Notes under the pieces: generated by a model
Told to the model about the DNA's origin: nothing
What the model saw: the letters and a program-made list of their open reading frames with translations, nothing else
The model's database searches: none
Translations under genes and position numbers: made by a program
Origin: Listeria floridensis FSL S10-1187
GTDB lineage: Bacteria > Bacillota > Bacilli > Lactobacillales > Listeriaceae
Assembly: GCF_000525875.1 (NCBI RefSeq)
Contig: NZ_AODF01000007.1
Span: 1 to 64,000, forward strand
Length of the DNA stretch: 64,000 nt
Reading direction: 5' to 3'
Part shown: in pieces, positions 7,246 through 15,042 of the stretch
How the letters are laid out: each line of letters begins with the position of its first letter
Numbering within the stretch: position 1 is the first letter of the stretch

Positions 7246-7593
7246 CTATTTATTTTCGATAATTTTTATTAGCTGTTCAAGTTTGTCCAAAGTATCTTTA
7301 TCTAATGAGTTTAATTGAACTAGAATTTTATGGGCGTTTGAATTAGCTTCAAGCTCATCTAGAAGTTCTGAGTTTAAAGGGAAAATATGTGAGTGTTTAT
7401 CATTTGTTCGACCGAGTAAGTAATCAGTAGAAACATTAAAATAATCTGCAATTTTTTCGATTTTATCTATTCCTGGTGTTCTTTTTTTCCATTGGTAAAT
7501 AGCATTTTCGCCAAGATTTAATTTTATACCTAGTTCCTTTAGTGAGATATGTTGTTCTTCTGCTAATTCTTTTATGCGATTAAATAAGTCCAT
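7246..7593 (-). CDS. Cro/CI-type XRE repressor of the ICE
   Basis: 115 residues. The N-terminal XRE helix-turn-helix (ISLKELGIKLNLGENAIYQW) is followed by the common YFNVSTDYLLGR motif and a helical tail (LDKLEQLIKIIENK). AAGGAG lies before the ATG. The gene is divergent from the excision/transfer genes that begin at 7839, the place of the ICE master repressor (ImmR-like) in this family. It lacks an ImmA-like protease partner. The AT-rich region 7594-7838 presumably carries both promoters. Confidence 0.8.
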   Translation of the reverse strand: MDLFNRIKELAEEQHISLKELGIKLNLGENAIYQWKKRTPGIDKIEKIADYFNVSTDYLLGRTNDKHSHIFPLNSELLDELEANSNAHKILVQLNSLDKDTLDKLEQLIKIIENK

Positions 7594-7838
7594 GACAATA
7601 AATCTCCTTATTTATGAACAAAAAGAATTATATTGAATATTTTTGTTGACAAAAGTATTCAAATGAATTATTATAAGTTCATAAGCTACTATTTAGAAGA
7701 TAGATGCTAAAATTATCTAATGATAAATTGCTTGGGAGCTATTGATTTAACTGATAATATTGCGTCTATAACTATGATCAAATAGTACCATATATAATAC
7801 TTTTATGTCAATTTGATTTTGATTAACGAGGTGATGAA
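7594..7838. promoter_or_regulatory. Divergent control region between repressor and transfer genes
   Basis: 245 bp of AT-rich DNA separates the XRE repressor from the rightward genes. A TTGACA (7645-7650) reads rightward. I see no ORF. It is the likely site of repressor action. Confidence 0.4.
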
Positions 7839-8069
7839 GTGTTTAATAATTTTTTGACGATCAAAGAAGTAGGGATAATTTTGGGTTTTAAAAAATCAGC
7901 GTCTCAAAAGGTTATTTCTGAATTAAATGCTGAATTAAGGGACAAAGGTTATAGAACTATACAAGGTAAAATAAATAAAGATTACTTTGCTGAACGTTAT
8001 TTTCTAAACGTCGAAGATATAGAAAAGATGTTGAAGGAGAGTATAGATTATGAACTACAAACAAACTAA
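7839..8069 (+). CDS. Small ICE DNA-binding protein, DUF3173/excisionase-like
   Basis: 76 residues from GTG 7839, preceded by GAGGTGA. The sequence (LTIKEVGIILGFKKSASQKV, then INKDYFAERYFL) has a winged-helix or Xis-like pattern, as in DUF3173 proteins that accompany ICE integrases. It is the first gene rightward of the repressor and overlaps the next gene by 20 bp. It may assist excision. Confidence 0.5.
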   Translation: MFNNFLTIKEVGIILGFKKSASQKVISELNAELRDKGYRTIQGKINKDYFAERYFLNVEDIEKMLKESIDYELQTN

Positions 8070-8283
8070 AGATATGATGCGGAAAGCAGTTCCATTAGCG
8101 CGAAAAATGGAAGGTGATTGGAATATTCGGATGAGTATGGCTCTTAAAGAAATGGTTATCCGACATTATTTAACCCTTCCTTTAGAAAAAGAAAACCTTC
8201 AACTTTTACTTACGAAGGGAGCATCCATGCGCCGAATTTGTAAGCATTATGGTGTTAGTCACCATCAATTAAAAACACTTTAA
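8050..8283 (+). CDS. ICE hypothetical protein with possible HTH
   Basis: 77 residues; ATG 8050 follows GAAGGAGAG and overlaps the upstream gene. The middle (RKMEGDWNIRMSMALKEMVI) is conserved-looking, and the end (GASMRRICKHYGVSHHQLKTL) resembles a sigma-like helix-turn-helix. Probably regulatory for the transfer genes. Family not recognised. Confidence 0.5.
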   Translation: MNYKQTKDMMRKAVPLARKMEGDWNIRMSMALKEMVIRHYLTLPLEKENLQLLLTKGASMRRICKHYGVSHHQLKTL

Positions 8284-8793
8284 TGATTTGTCCATGGCGT
8301 GAGTGTATACCGCCTTATAGGATAATAGAGCATAGTTAAGGGTACAAAATGTACAAAACAAATGACATGCTCCGTTATTTTGGATGTGTGAGATCTGTTC
8401 TTTGACAATTACATAAGTCTAAATGTGACAGATTTAGACAAAAAGAAAAGCGCACTTGATAGAATCAAGAACGCTCTAATAAAACCTGAACACTTTTATT
8501 ATAGAGCATTTGATTTTGTTTGTCATGTGTAAATTTCGAGTTGTCCCGACTTAAGGGAAGGAAACGGGGATGAGAAACCTCGGGTTGTCTGTCGCCAAAA
8601 ACAGTCCTGCTGGCAAGCAGTTAAAGCCTACTAGATTATTTTGTATGCGAGCGCTAATTAAATAGTGCGAAGACCTTGAAATAGTTGATAAGCGCGATAA
8701 TGGATACAGAACCTAGCGATTTTTATAATTTCGAATAATTACTAAAGAAATAGTAGCAAATGAAAACAGGATGAACACTTTGGAGGTATAAAA
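8284..8793 (+). ncRNA. 510-bp non-coding region with strong hairpins, candidate structured RNA
   Basis: No ORF over 60 codons is present. Hairpins include GTCTAAAT/ATTTAGAC at 8417-8439, CTTGAT/ATCAAG at 8457-8471, GCTCTAATAAAA with TTTTATTATAGAGC at 8473-8507, and CTGCT/AGCAG near 8609-8622. The part from 8530 to 8640 is markedly more G/C-rich than its surroundings. The last bases (GGAGG, about 8782) are the ardA ribosome site. It may be a long 5' leader, a transfer-linked single-strand origin or an independent RNA. I do not recognise a family. Confidence 0.4.
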
Positions 8794-9303
8794 ATGAGTA
8801 AAGAATTTCGTTTACTTATTCGTAATTCTAAGAGTGGAAAAAGTGGTTGGTTTGACGTTCCGATAAATTATAACAAACTCGCATCGGCATTAGCTCTTAA
8901 CGATGAATATGAACATGTCATTGATGAGGATAATTATTTAATTGAAGACTATGAATCACCACTTCGAATGGATAGACTTTATAGCATTGAAGAGTTCGAT
9001 CAAATAGCTACTTATTATGAAGAATATAGTCATTTTCCTTGTATAGATGAACTGGATAAACTTGTTCTTGATGGTTATTATGGTAGTTTGATAGAAGCTT
9101 TTGAGAATATCGAAAATATTGAATATATTGAGCCCATGACAAGAAGTGATTTAGCTCGATATCTTGTAGAAGAACTTGATTTGTTATCTGGAGTTCCTGA
9201 AGCCGTGGTTTCATACTTTGATTATTCAGCTTATGGACGTGATTTAGAACTATCAGGAGACTATTCTCAATTAGACTCGGGAGCTTGGGTTGCGATTAGA
9301 TAG
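8794..9303 (+). CDS. ardA: Antirestriction protein ArdA
   Basis: A 169-residue, strongly acidic protein. It has the ArdA landmarks: GWFDVPINY near the N-terminus, EDYESP, the EEFDQIATYYEEYS helix, and the C-terminal FDYSAYGRDLELSGDY. ArdA mimics bent B-DNA and occupies type I restriction enzymes, which protects the element on entry into a new host. Tn916 carries it as Orf18. It starts at ATG after GGAGG. It is the first protein gene after the structured region. Confidence 0.95.
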   Translation: MSKEFRLLIRNSKSGKSGWFDVPINYNKLASALALNDEYEHVIDEDNYLIEDYESPLRMDRLYSIEEFDQIATYYEEYSHFPCIDELDKLVLDGYYGSLIEAFENIENIEYIEPMTRSDLARYLVEELDLLSGVPEAVVSYFDYSAYGRDLELSGDYSQLDSGAWVAIR

Positions 9304-9357
9304 CTGTAAGACTGAGATTGGCTTTGTTCAATAGAATACTTTATAGGGCGTGATAGG

Positions 9358-9630
9358 ATGAGAAATGTAATTTTTACAAATCCAGCTATTCTTGATTCAG
9401 ATGAAAATTTTAGAACGCTGATAAAAGAGACTGGTTTTGATTTTTTGTTGGATTTAATTCAAGGTTGTATAGAAAGTGATGTAAGTAATCCAAGAATTTC
9501 TGTTACGATAGAGGACTTAAAAAACGGAAAAACTATGTTATATGCGTTTGATATTCATGAAACGATGAGGGATTATAGCGTAGAAGTCAAACTGTTTCCA
9601 TGCCACTGTGAACAAATGAATAGTATTTAG
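9358..9630 (+). CDS. Small acidic ICE protein, unknown function
   Basis: 90 residues (MRNVIFTNPAILDSDENF). It lies between ardA and two further small acidic proteins of similar size and layout, which alternate predicted strands and acidic helices. I do not recognise a family. Position in the leading region next to ardA suggests an anti-defence or entry role, but this is inference. Confidence 0.55.
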   Translation: MRNVIFTNPAILDSDENFRTLIKETGFDFLLDLIQGCIESDVSNPRISVTIEDLKNGKTMLYAFDIHETMRDYSVEVKLFPCHCEQMNSI

Positions 9631-9675
9631 GTGCAGAGAAATCTAAATAAAACACAATAAAATGAGGTGTACGGT

Positions 9676-9975
9676 ATGAAAAAAATTATTTTGACGAATC
9701 GGGATTATTTGGAAGAATATCTGGTGAATTATGATCGAACGTGCTTACATGTTTTAAGACAAGGAGCGGCTGATCCAGGAGAGCTTGAAGTTTTAACGCT
9801 TAGTGATCTTAAGGATTGGTTAGAGGATAATACGATTACGTTAGACGAAGGGTCTTCTATGGACATAACAATCTCTATTCCGGTTGCTAATCTAAACGAT
9901 AAGCTTGTGTTTAGACCTTTAGAAGAATCCGATGAAAACGAAATTTATGTCGTTTTTGAGCTAGTAACATTATAA
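9676..9975 (+). CDS. Small acidic ICE protein, unknown function
   Basis: 99 residues (MKKIILTNRDYLEEYLVNYD). ATG 9676 was preferred because GAGGTG ends 6-7 bp upstream. It is rich in Asp/Glu (KDWLEDNTITLDEGSSMD), and its C-terminal YVVFELV recurs as CAVFELV in the next protein, so the two may be distant paralogues. Confidence 0.55.
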   Translation: MKKIILTNRDYLEEYLVNYDRTCLHVLRQGAADPGELEVLTLSDLKDWLEDNTITLDEGSSMDITISIPVANLNDKLVFRPLEESDENEIYVVFELVTL

Positions 9976-10008
9976 AGAAGTTAAAATCCTTGAAAGAGGG
10001 TGATTGTC

Positions 10009-10299
10009 TTGCATATTGATATTGAAAATATGTCTAAGTTATTGAATTGTCTAGAAGAGAGTCGACAATCTTATTTATCTGCTGTAGAATATGGTCGCGA
10101 ATTACCACGAGATAAAATCCTGACTTTTGACGAAATCGTCTCAACCTTACGAGAAAATTTGGATTCGCTAAAACGAGGAGAGGAAATATACGTTCTTTTA
10201 GATAATTTGACTTATTATGAAACATGCGCTGTTTTTGAGTTGGTAGAAATTATTGACAATGAAACTGTGGTTGTGAGATTTAGGATTAGTCCGGAATAA
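10009..10299 (+). CDS. Small acidic ICE protein, unknown function
   Basis: About 96 residues from TTG 10009, chosen because GAGGG lies 8 bp upstream; GTG 10000 would overlap that site. The sequence is LTFDEIVSTLRENLDSLKRG, then CAVFELVEIID. Third of a run of small acidic genes after ardA; a terminator follows. Confidence 0.5.
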   Translation: MHIDIENMSKLLNCLEESRQSYLSAVEYGRELPRDKILTFDEIVSTLRENLDSLKRGEEIYVLLDNLTYYETCAVFELVEIIDNETVVVRFRISPE

Positions 10300-10340
10300 T
10301 ATTCCTGTGAAATTTAATATGTTTTGATTATAAATACGGA

Positions 10341-10376
10341 AAGCATAGTTTTTATACAAAGAACTATGCTTTTTTG
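10341..10376 (+). terminator. Terminator after the ardA gene cluster
   Basis: AAGCATAGTT pairs with AACTATGCTT, followed by TTTTTT. It separates the leading-region cluster from the transfer operon. Confidence 0.85.
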
Positions 10377-10416
10377 TTTGCTTAAAAAAAATGAATGAAA
10401 AGGAGAGTTTTATACT

Positions 10417-10728
10417 ATGTTACAAGATATTTATTTTAAAGATTCTGAGTTTAAAAATCTAGAATTTTTAGGTCGAAATGAAATGGAAGATTTGGTAGAA
10501 GGAAATCGACAAAATCAAAAAACAACGCATTTTTGCTATAAGTTGATGGGACAAAACCAAGTTGGCGGTTTAAATGTACATGTTCCAAGTGATGTAATTG
10601 TTCAAGCATTTGAATCAGGGACAGCTGTTAAACTGGTCAATCCTGTTATTCGTGGAATGGCTACTCGAAGTCAAAATGGCTCTATTATTAATTGGATTGT
10701 GGTCGCAGATAATATTGTTCCGGCATAA
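10417..10728 (+). CDS. DUF961 (YdcP-like) ICE protein
   Basis: 103 residues (FLGRNEMEDLVEGNRQNQK, then VGGLNVHVPSDVIVQAF). It matches the DUF961 family (Tn916 Orf23/Orf22, ICEBs1 YdcP-like), which always lies just before the FtsK-like coupling gene. ATG follows AAAGGAGAG. The molecular role is not established. First gene of the transfer operon. Confidence 0.8.
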   Translation: MLQDIYFKDSEFKNLEFLGRNEMEDLVEGNRQNQKTTHFCYKLMGQNQVGGLNVHVPSDVIVQAFESGTAVKLVNPVIRGMATRSQNGSIINWIVVADNIVPA

Positions 10729-10756
10729 AAAAACTAAAAATAAAGGAGAGGAAAAA

Positions 10757-11161
10757 ATGGCAATTAAAATAAACAAACAAAACCCACTTACCGAAGATCG
10801 TTTGGATGTTCAGAAAACGTTAGGGAAACTAGAATTTTTAGGATATGAAGATGATCGTTTAAAAACAGAGGACGGGGAATATACTGGAGAAGTCGATGCT
10901 GTACGTGCAGGAGTTTTCAGTGAAAATTTGAATGATGTGTTGGTTGTTTTTCTTCCACCTACATTAGAAAAACAAGAAATTGGTTATAAAAAGGAAGTTG
11001 TTCTGGAGGGGGTTCAACTTAGTCCATACACTACATTTAGCTTATCGAGAAACAATGTTGTGCAGTTCAAAGTACAGGCAGAAGCCATTAAACCCATAGA
11101 AACGGCTAATCAAAATGCAAATAAACCTTCGGATGATAAAAAACAAGCTCAGAAGGCTTAA
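10757..11161 (+). CDS. DUF961-like ICE protein, second copy
   Basis: 134 residues from ATG 10757 (AAAGGAGAGG upstream); an earlier in-frame start would overlap the previous gene. LGKLEFLGYEDDRL echoes the NLEFLGRNE of the first DUF961 protein. The C-terminus is an Asn/Lys-rich tail. It corresponds to the Orf22/Orf23 pair of Tn916. Confidence 0.75.
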   Translation: MAIKINKQNPLTEDRLDVQKTLGKLEFLGYEDDRLKTEDGEYTGEVDAVRAGVFSENLNDVLVVFLPPTLEKQEIGYKKEVVLEGVQLSPYTTFSLSRNNVVQFKVQAEAIKPIETANQNANKPSDDKKQAQKA

Positions 11162-11173
11162 CAGGGGTGAAAA

Positions 11174-12590
11174 ATGAAATCTTTCATCAAGAAATATGTC
11201 TTTCGTTATCGAGGAAAAAGAATCCGATATCGAACAAAAAATCTATTACGTCAAGTAGGTATTTCAATTGGGATACCTACTTTTTTATTGGTTTTAAGTT
11301 TATTCCTGTGGGTTTTTAAGGTACTTCCTTCATTTCCTTTGGTTCTCAATTTGGATGGCATAAAAGAGTATTTTTTTATCCATAGACTGGTTGCGCGTAG
11401 CTCTCTTGCTTATGACATCTTTAGGCGTTACGGCATTGTTATTATTTAGCTTAAAAGTTATTTTTTATGAACGATATACAGTATTAAGACTTCGTCAAAC
11501 ATTGGCTCGATTTATTATTGATCGTGGGTGGTATCAGATGGAAACTGTTTCTAAAGAAAAAGAGAATTGGTTAAGTATGTTTCAATTCGATAATCACAAT
11601 ACCACGAAAACCGTTTCTAAGGAAAAAAATCAATATTTTCCACGGGTCTATTTTCAACTGAAAAATGATTATTTGTATGTGCGGTTTCCTTTAGACGGAA
11701 TGAAATTTCAAGATCAATTTTTAGACGTAGCGAAAACTTTAGAGCTTTCTTTTTTTAGTGAGCTAGTAAAACAAGAAATGGAAGAAGGCTATGTTTGTTA
11801 TCAATTTATTTATGCGATTTCAAGAGATCGTATCATGATTCAGGATGTATTGTCTCAAAACGGTCGCATTAATTTAATGAAACGTGTTGAATGGAATTTT
11901 GATAAATTGCCTCACATGTTGATATCCGGAGGAACAGGCGCAGGGAAGTCTTATGTTATTCTTTCCCTTATTTTGGGCTTGATTCGTGGTGAATCTGAAA
12001 AAGAAGATTTAAAAATCATTGATCCCAAAAATGCGGATTTAGCAGATTTAGAAGGTATTTTTCCTTATGTTTCTAGTAAAAAGGGCGGCATACTAAAAGC
12101 TATACGTGAGTTTAAGGAAGAAATGTTACAAAGGTCAGAGGATATGAAACAACTACCTACTTATGAAACAGGGCATAATTATCGACATTTTGGCTTACGT
12201 CCTCAATTTTTAATTTTTGATGAGTTTGTCGCTTTTATGGAAATGCTGGAGTATTCCGAACAAAGCAAAGTGATGTCTGACATGAAGCAAATTATTATGT
12301 TAGGGCGACAAGCAGGTTTCTTTATCATTTTGGGGCTTCAAAGACCGGATGCGAAGTACCTTGCTGATGGTATTCGAGATCAGTTTCATTTTAGGCTTGC
12401 TCTTGGACGAAATAGTGAGACTGGATACTCGATGATGTTTGGAGATACTAACAAAAAATTTATGCAAAAAGAAATCATGGGTTTTGGCTATGTTGATGCT
12501 GGAAAAGGTGTGATCTCAGAGTTCTATAGCCCTTTTGTACCATCTGATTTTGATTTTATGGATGAATTTAAAAAAATAAGTAAGGAGTGA
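11174..12590 (+). CDS. FtsK/SpoIIIE-like conjugative coupling protein, Orf21-like (frameshifted)
   Basis: About 471 residues. Two N-terminal membrane segments (residues about 35-58 and 78-95) precede a cytoplasmic ATPase domain with Walker A SGGTGAGKS (about residue 252) and Walker B LIFDEFVAF. It is the T4CP that brings the relaxase-DNA complex to the transfer channel. One extra T in the run at 11370-11376 splits the ORF; corrected, it reads KEYFLSIDWLRVALLLMTS. The DUF961 genes lie upstream and oriT downstream. Confidence 0.92.
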
Positions 12591-12613
12591 TTATATGTCT
12601 ATTCATATCTAGT

Positions 12614-12680
12614 TTTTTTGGTGCTGGCGTTACAGCGCCCAAAAGCGCTGAACGGCAGAGCTAACGTCAGCACCAAAAAA
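12614..12680. repeat. Large inverted repeat beside oriT
   Basis: Arms TTTTTTGGTGCTGGCGTTA and TAACGTCAGCACCAAAAAA (19 nt, one G-T wobble) enclose a smaller CAGCGC/GCGCTG hairpin. It is adjacent to the nick region, where accessory oriT structure or a bidirectional terminator would lie. Confidence 0.8.
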
Positions 12681-12686
12681 CTCAAA

Positions 12687-12710
12687 ACCCCCGCTTACTA
12701 ACAGGGGGGT
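12687..12710 (+). other. oriT: oriT nick region of MOBT type
   Basis: ACCCCCGCTTACTAACAGGG followed by GGGT is nearly the oriT core of Tn916 and ICEBs1 (ACCCCC, spacer, CTAACAGGGGGG). The relaxase at 12773 would nick here. It sits between the coupling-protein and relaxase genes, as in those elements. Confidence 0.88.
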
Positions 12711-12772
12711 AGAAAATGACAATGAAACTGTAAAAAACGTTGCACCCGTAACGTTTAGGAGGTAAAAAAAAC

Positions 12773-13823
12773 GTGACATTTTTAAGTGGCTTTCCAAAAG
12801 AGGCACTGAGTGCCTGTATTGATTATATTCGAATAACCTTCAAAACCCATGATGTTGATCGTGTGATTGAGGAAGTGATGGGTTTAAAAAAAAGAATATA
12901 TGCTGAATGCGCCTACTCGAAAATACGGCTATGTCGAAAAATATGAACTTGATCAAATCCGAGTTTATCGTTCTGTGAATTTGGATGAACGTGGGGTGAT
13001 GATTGAGTTGGCGGGTCAGGGATGTCGCCAATTTGAAGCGGTTTTGGAAATGCAACAGAAAAGCTGGTTTAGTTTTCTTGAATTTGTGCTTCATCAAAAT
13101 GGAAAAGTTACGCGTTTAGATATAGCGATTGACGACATCGAAGGATACATTGACATTCCGGATGCACTCGAATTTACGCATAAAGGCTACGTTCAATCAA
13201 AATTTAATACGTATGACTTTAACGGTCAGGGTAACATTGCTTCCGGCGAACATGAAGGAGTTACGATTTATTACGGCTCTAAAAAGAGTAATGTCTATTT
13301 CACTTTTTATCAAAAAAATTATGAGCAAGCCAAAAAACACAAAATTCCGGTGGAAAATATTGGGTTGTGGAATCGTTATGAAGTTCGGTTAATAGATGAA
13401 AAAGCGATGTTAGCTGTAAAAGAATTATTAAATCAGCAGGAGATTTCTTTTGTGGGTCGGGGAATATTAAAAGAGTACTTACAATTTGTCTATTTAGATA
13501 CCATTAGAGGTCAAAAGAAAAAGTTGCGAAAATTAGTCGATGGTTGGCATCAATTAGTGGATGATGTTGATCAGTTGAAGCTAAAAGTTACTCCAAACAA
13601 AGATTTCTATACGCGATCTGAAAATTGGCTTCGATCGCAAGCAGGTGCCACGATCAGAATGGTTCAGATTGCTGATGACACTTTAGGGCGCGATTCGACC
13701 ATTGAAGATATTATTAATCGTTCTGATTTGTCGCCGAAGCAACAACACATGTTACAAGTTTTTACGACCAATTTTCAAGATTTTATTTCAGAAAAGAGTG
13801 CTAAAAACCAAGAAATGATATAG
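12773..13823 (+). CDS. MOBT relaxase (Rep_trans, NicK/Orf20-like), frameshifted
   Basis: About 350 residues from GTG 12773, with AGGAGG 10 bp upstream. An extra A in the run at 12889-12896 shifts the frame; corrected, it reads VMGLKKEYMLNAPTRKYGY. Rep_trans features include VTRLDIAIDDIEGY (metal-binding Asp pair), TIYYGSKKSN and the Tyr-containing FTFYQKNYEQAKK. It nicks oriT, stays bound to the 5' end, and starts both transfer and rolling-circle replication. Confidence 0.92.
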
Positions 13824-13840
13824 AGCAGAGACAAGAAAAG

Positions 13841-13868
13841 AAACAGTTAAGTGAACTGTTCTTTTTTT
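13841..13868 (+). terminator. Terminator after relaxase
   Basis: AACAGTT/AACTGTT stem with a 5-nt loop, then TTTTTTT. Confidence 0.8.
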
Positions 13869-13892
13869 ATGTCTTAAAAAGGAAGTGCTGGA

Positions 13893-14088
13893 ATGAAAAA
13901 AAACTTTTAGACAACTGAATACATTTATAGTTTGGTCAAGCGTGATCGTTCTGGTTATCTATTTAGCTTATTTACTTTCGCTTACTATGGCTTTTGGTCT
14001 TGTGGGCTTTAGTTTTGTATTGATTATGATACTTTATGGTGTTGGTTCGATGGCATTTCAACTCATAAAAAAAACGAGGAGATCATGA
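13893..14088 (+). CDS. Small two-helix membrane protein (frameshifted)
   Basis: About 64 residues if one A is removed from the run after the ATG (MKKTFRQLNTFIVWSSVIVL). Two hydrophobic segments follow a basic head, and the end is basic (IKKTRRS). GGAAG lies upstream, and the stop overlaps the next ATG. Probably a minor part of the ICE membrane machinery. Confidence 0.5.
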
Positions 14089-14417
14089 TGAATACAACAA
14101 TGCGCTTGGTTGAATCCGAGAAACTGGTTGAGGTGTTTTTGCAGGCACTTGATAGAGAGTTGAGAAATGTCAGGCGTGTTTGGGCTGAAAGTGTGGCTTC
14201 TCTAATTGTGGAGCAAGGAATGAGCCTAAGTTCATTATTGACTTATGTAGAAAGCTTACAAGAAAGCTTTTTGGATAGCTATCAAGAACGAATCCATTTG
14301 TTTGTAAATAACTATTTTAAAAATAAGGGTTGGCGTGAGGAAGAAGAATTTCAAGGGAAGTGCAAAGTTTTATTAAATGAGGCTTTAAGAAGTCGATTGA
14401 AAGAACTCATCGTTTAG
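14085..14417 (+). CDS. ICE hypothetical protein
   Basis: 110 residues, predicted all-helical (SVASLIVEQGMSLSSLLTYV), soluble, ending basic. ATG 14088 has better spacing to GAGGAG than ATG 14085. First of three small genes between the relaxase and the adhesin. Family not recognised. Confidence 0.55.
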   Translation: MMNTTMRLVESEKLVEVFLQALDRELRNVRRVWAESVASLIVEQGMSLSSLLTYVESLQESFLDSYQERIHLFVNNYFKNKGWREEEEFQGKCKVLLNEALRSRLKELIV

Positions 14418-14432
14418 ATCGGAGGATTGAAG

Positions 14433-14744
14433 ATGAAAAGTGTCAATTCCGAAATGGAAAGCATTGGTTTTTTGGTTGGAATTCCATATACCCTTTTTGT
14501 TCGAGAGATCGGTCGCAAAACAATGTTGGTTGTAGAAGGCGAACCCGTACATGCTGTTCGAGGTGGATTTCATAAAACGAGCGGCTCTTATTTGTATACA
14601 TTTTATAAAGCGCGTTATGAAAGAAAAGATGGCCGGATGGCAGGTTTGAAAGTGTATATGAAGAATCGTTCGTTTGTTGAAGTTTTCTACCGAGTAAAGA
14701 AATATTTGGAGTTTTTGGAACATGAAAAAGTGAAGGTGAGGTGA
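14433..14744 (+). CDS. ICE hypothetical protein
   Basis: 103 residues from ATG 14433 (GGAGG upstream). Strand-rich start (IGFLVGIPYTLFVREIGRKT) and basic C-terminus. It lies between two other small ICE genes with short gaps, so it is co-transcribed. No function can be given. Confidence 0.55.
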   Translation: MKSVNSEMESIGFLVGIPYTLFVREIGRKTMLVVEGEPVHAVRGGFHKTSGSYLYTFYKARYERKDGRMAGLKVYMKNRSFVEVFYRVKKYLEFLEHEKVKVR

Positions 14745-14748
14745 AAAG

Positions 14749-14949
14749 ATGGATAGCTTTAAAAGAGGGCAAGTTTTCTACTTAAAACGTGGTTATTTAA
14801 AAGATTTAGACCATTTGTTATTTGCCCCATTAAAACAGAAGTTAGGTGAAATGGTTGGTGAGGGAAAAGCTGTTGAGGCAACCAATTTAAGTGAAGCTGA
14901 ACAAAAAACCTATAAAAATGATCGAGACTACATTAAATTCTATGTTTAG
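14749..14949 (+). CDS. ICE hypothetical protein
   Basis: 66 residues (MDSFKRGQVFYLKRGYLKDL), starting 5 bp after the previous stop. Short, charged and probably cytoplasmic. No family recognised. Confidence 0.5.
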   Translation: MDSFKRGQVFYLKRGYLKDLDHLLFAPLKQKLGEMVGEGKAVEATNLSEAEQKTYKNDRDYIKFYV

Positions 14950-15042
14950 AAAGGAATGATTGGGATGCGTATACGATCACCGACCGAATAAAGAATCACC
15001 AATAAACAAAAAACAACAAAAAATAGAAAAGAGGATAAATGA

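Noticed and set aside
7246-7593. ImmR/ImmA pair as in ICEBs1
   Set aside because: The repressor is present but no HExxH protease gene lies beside it.
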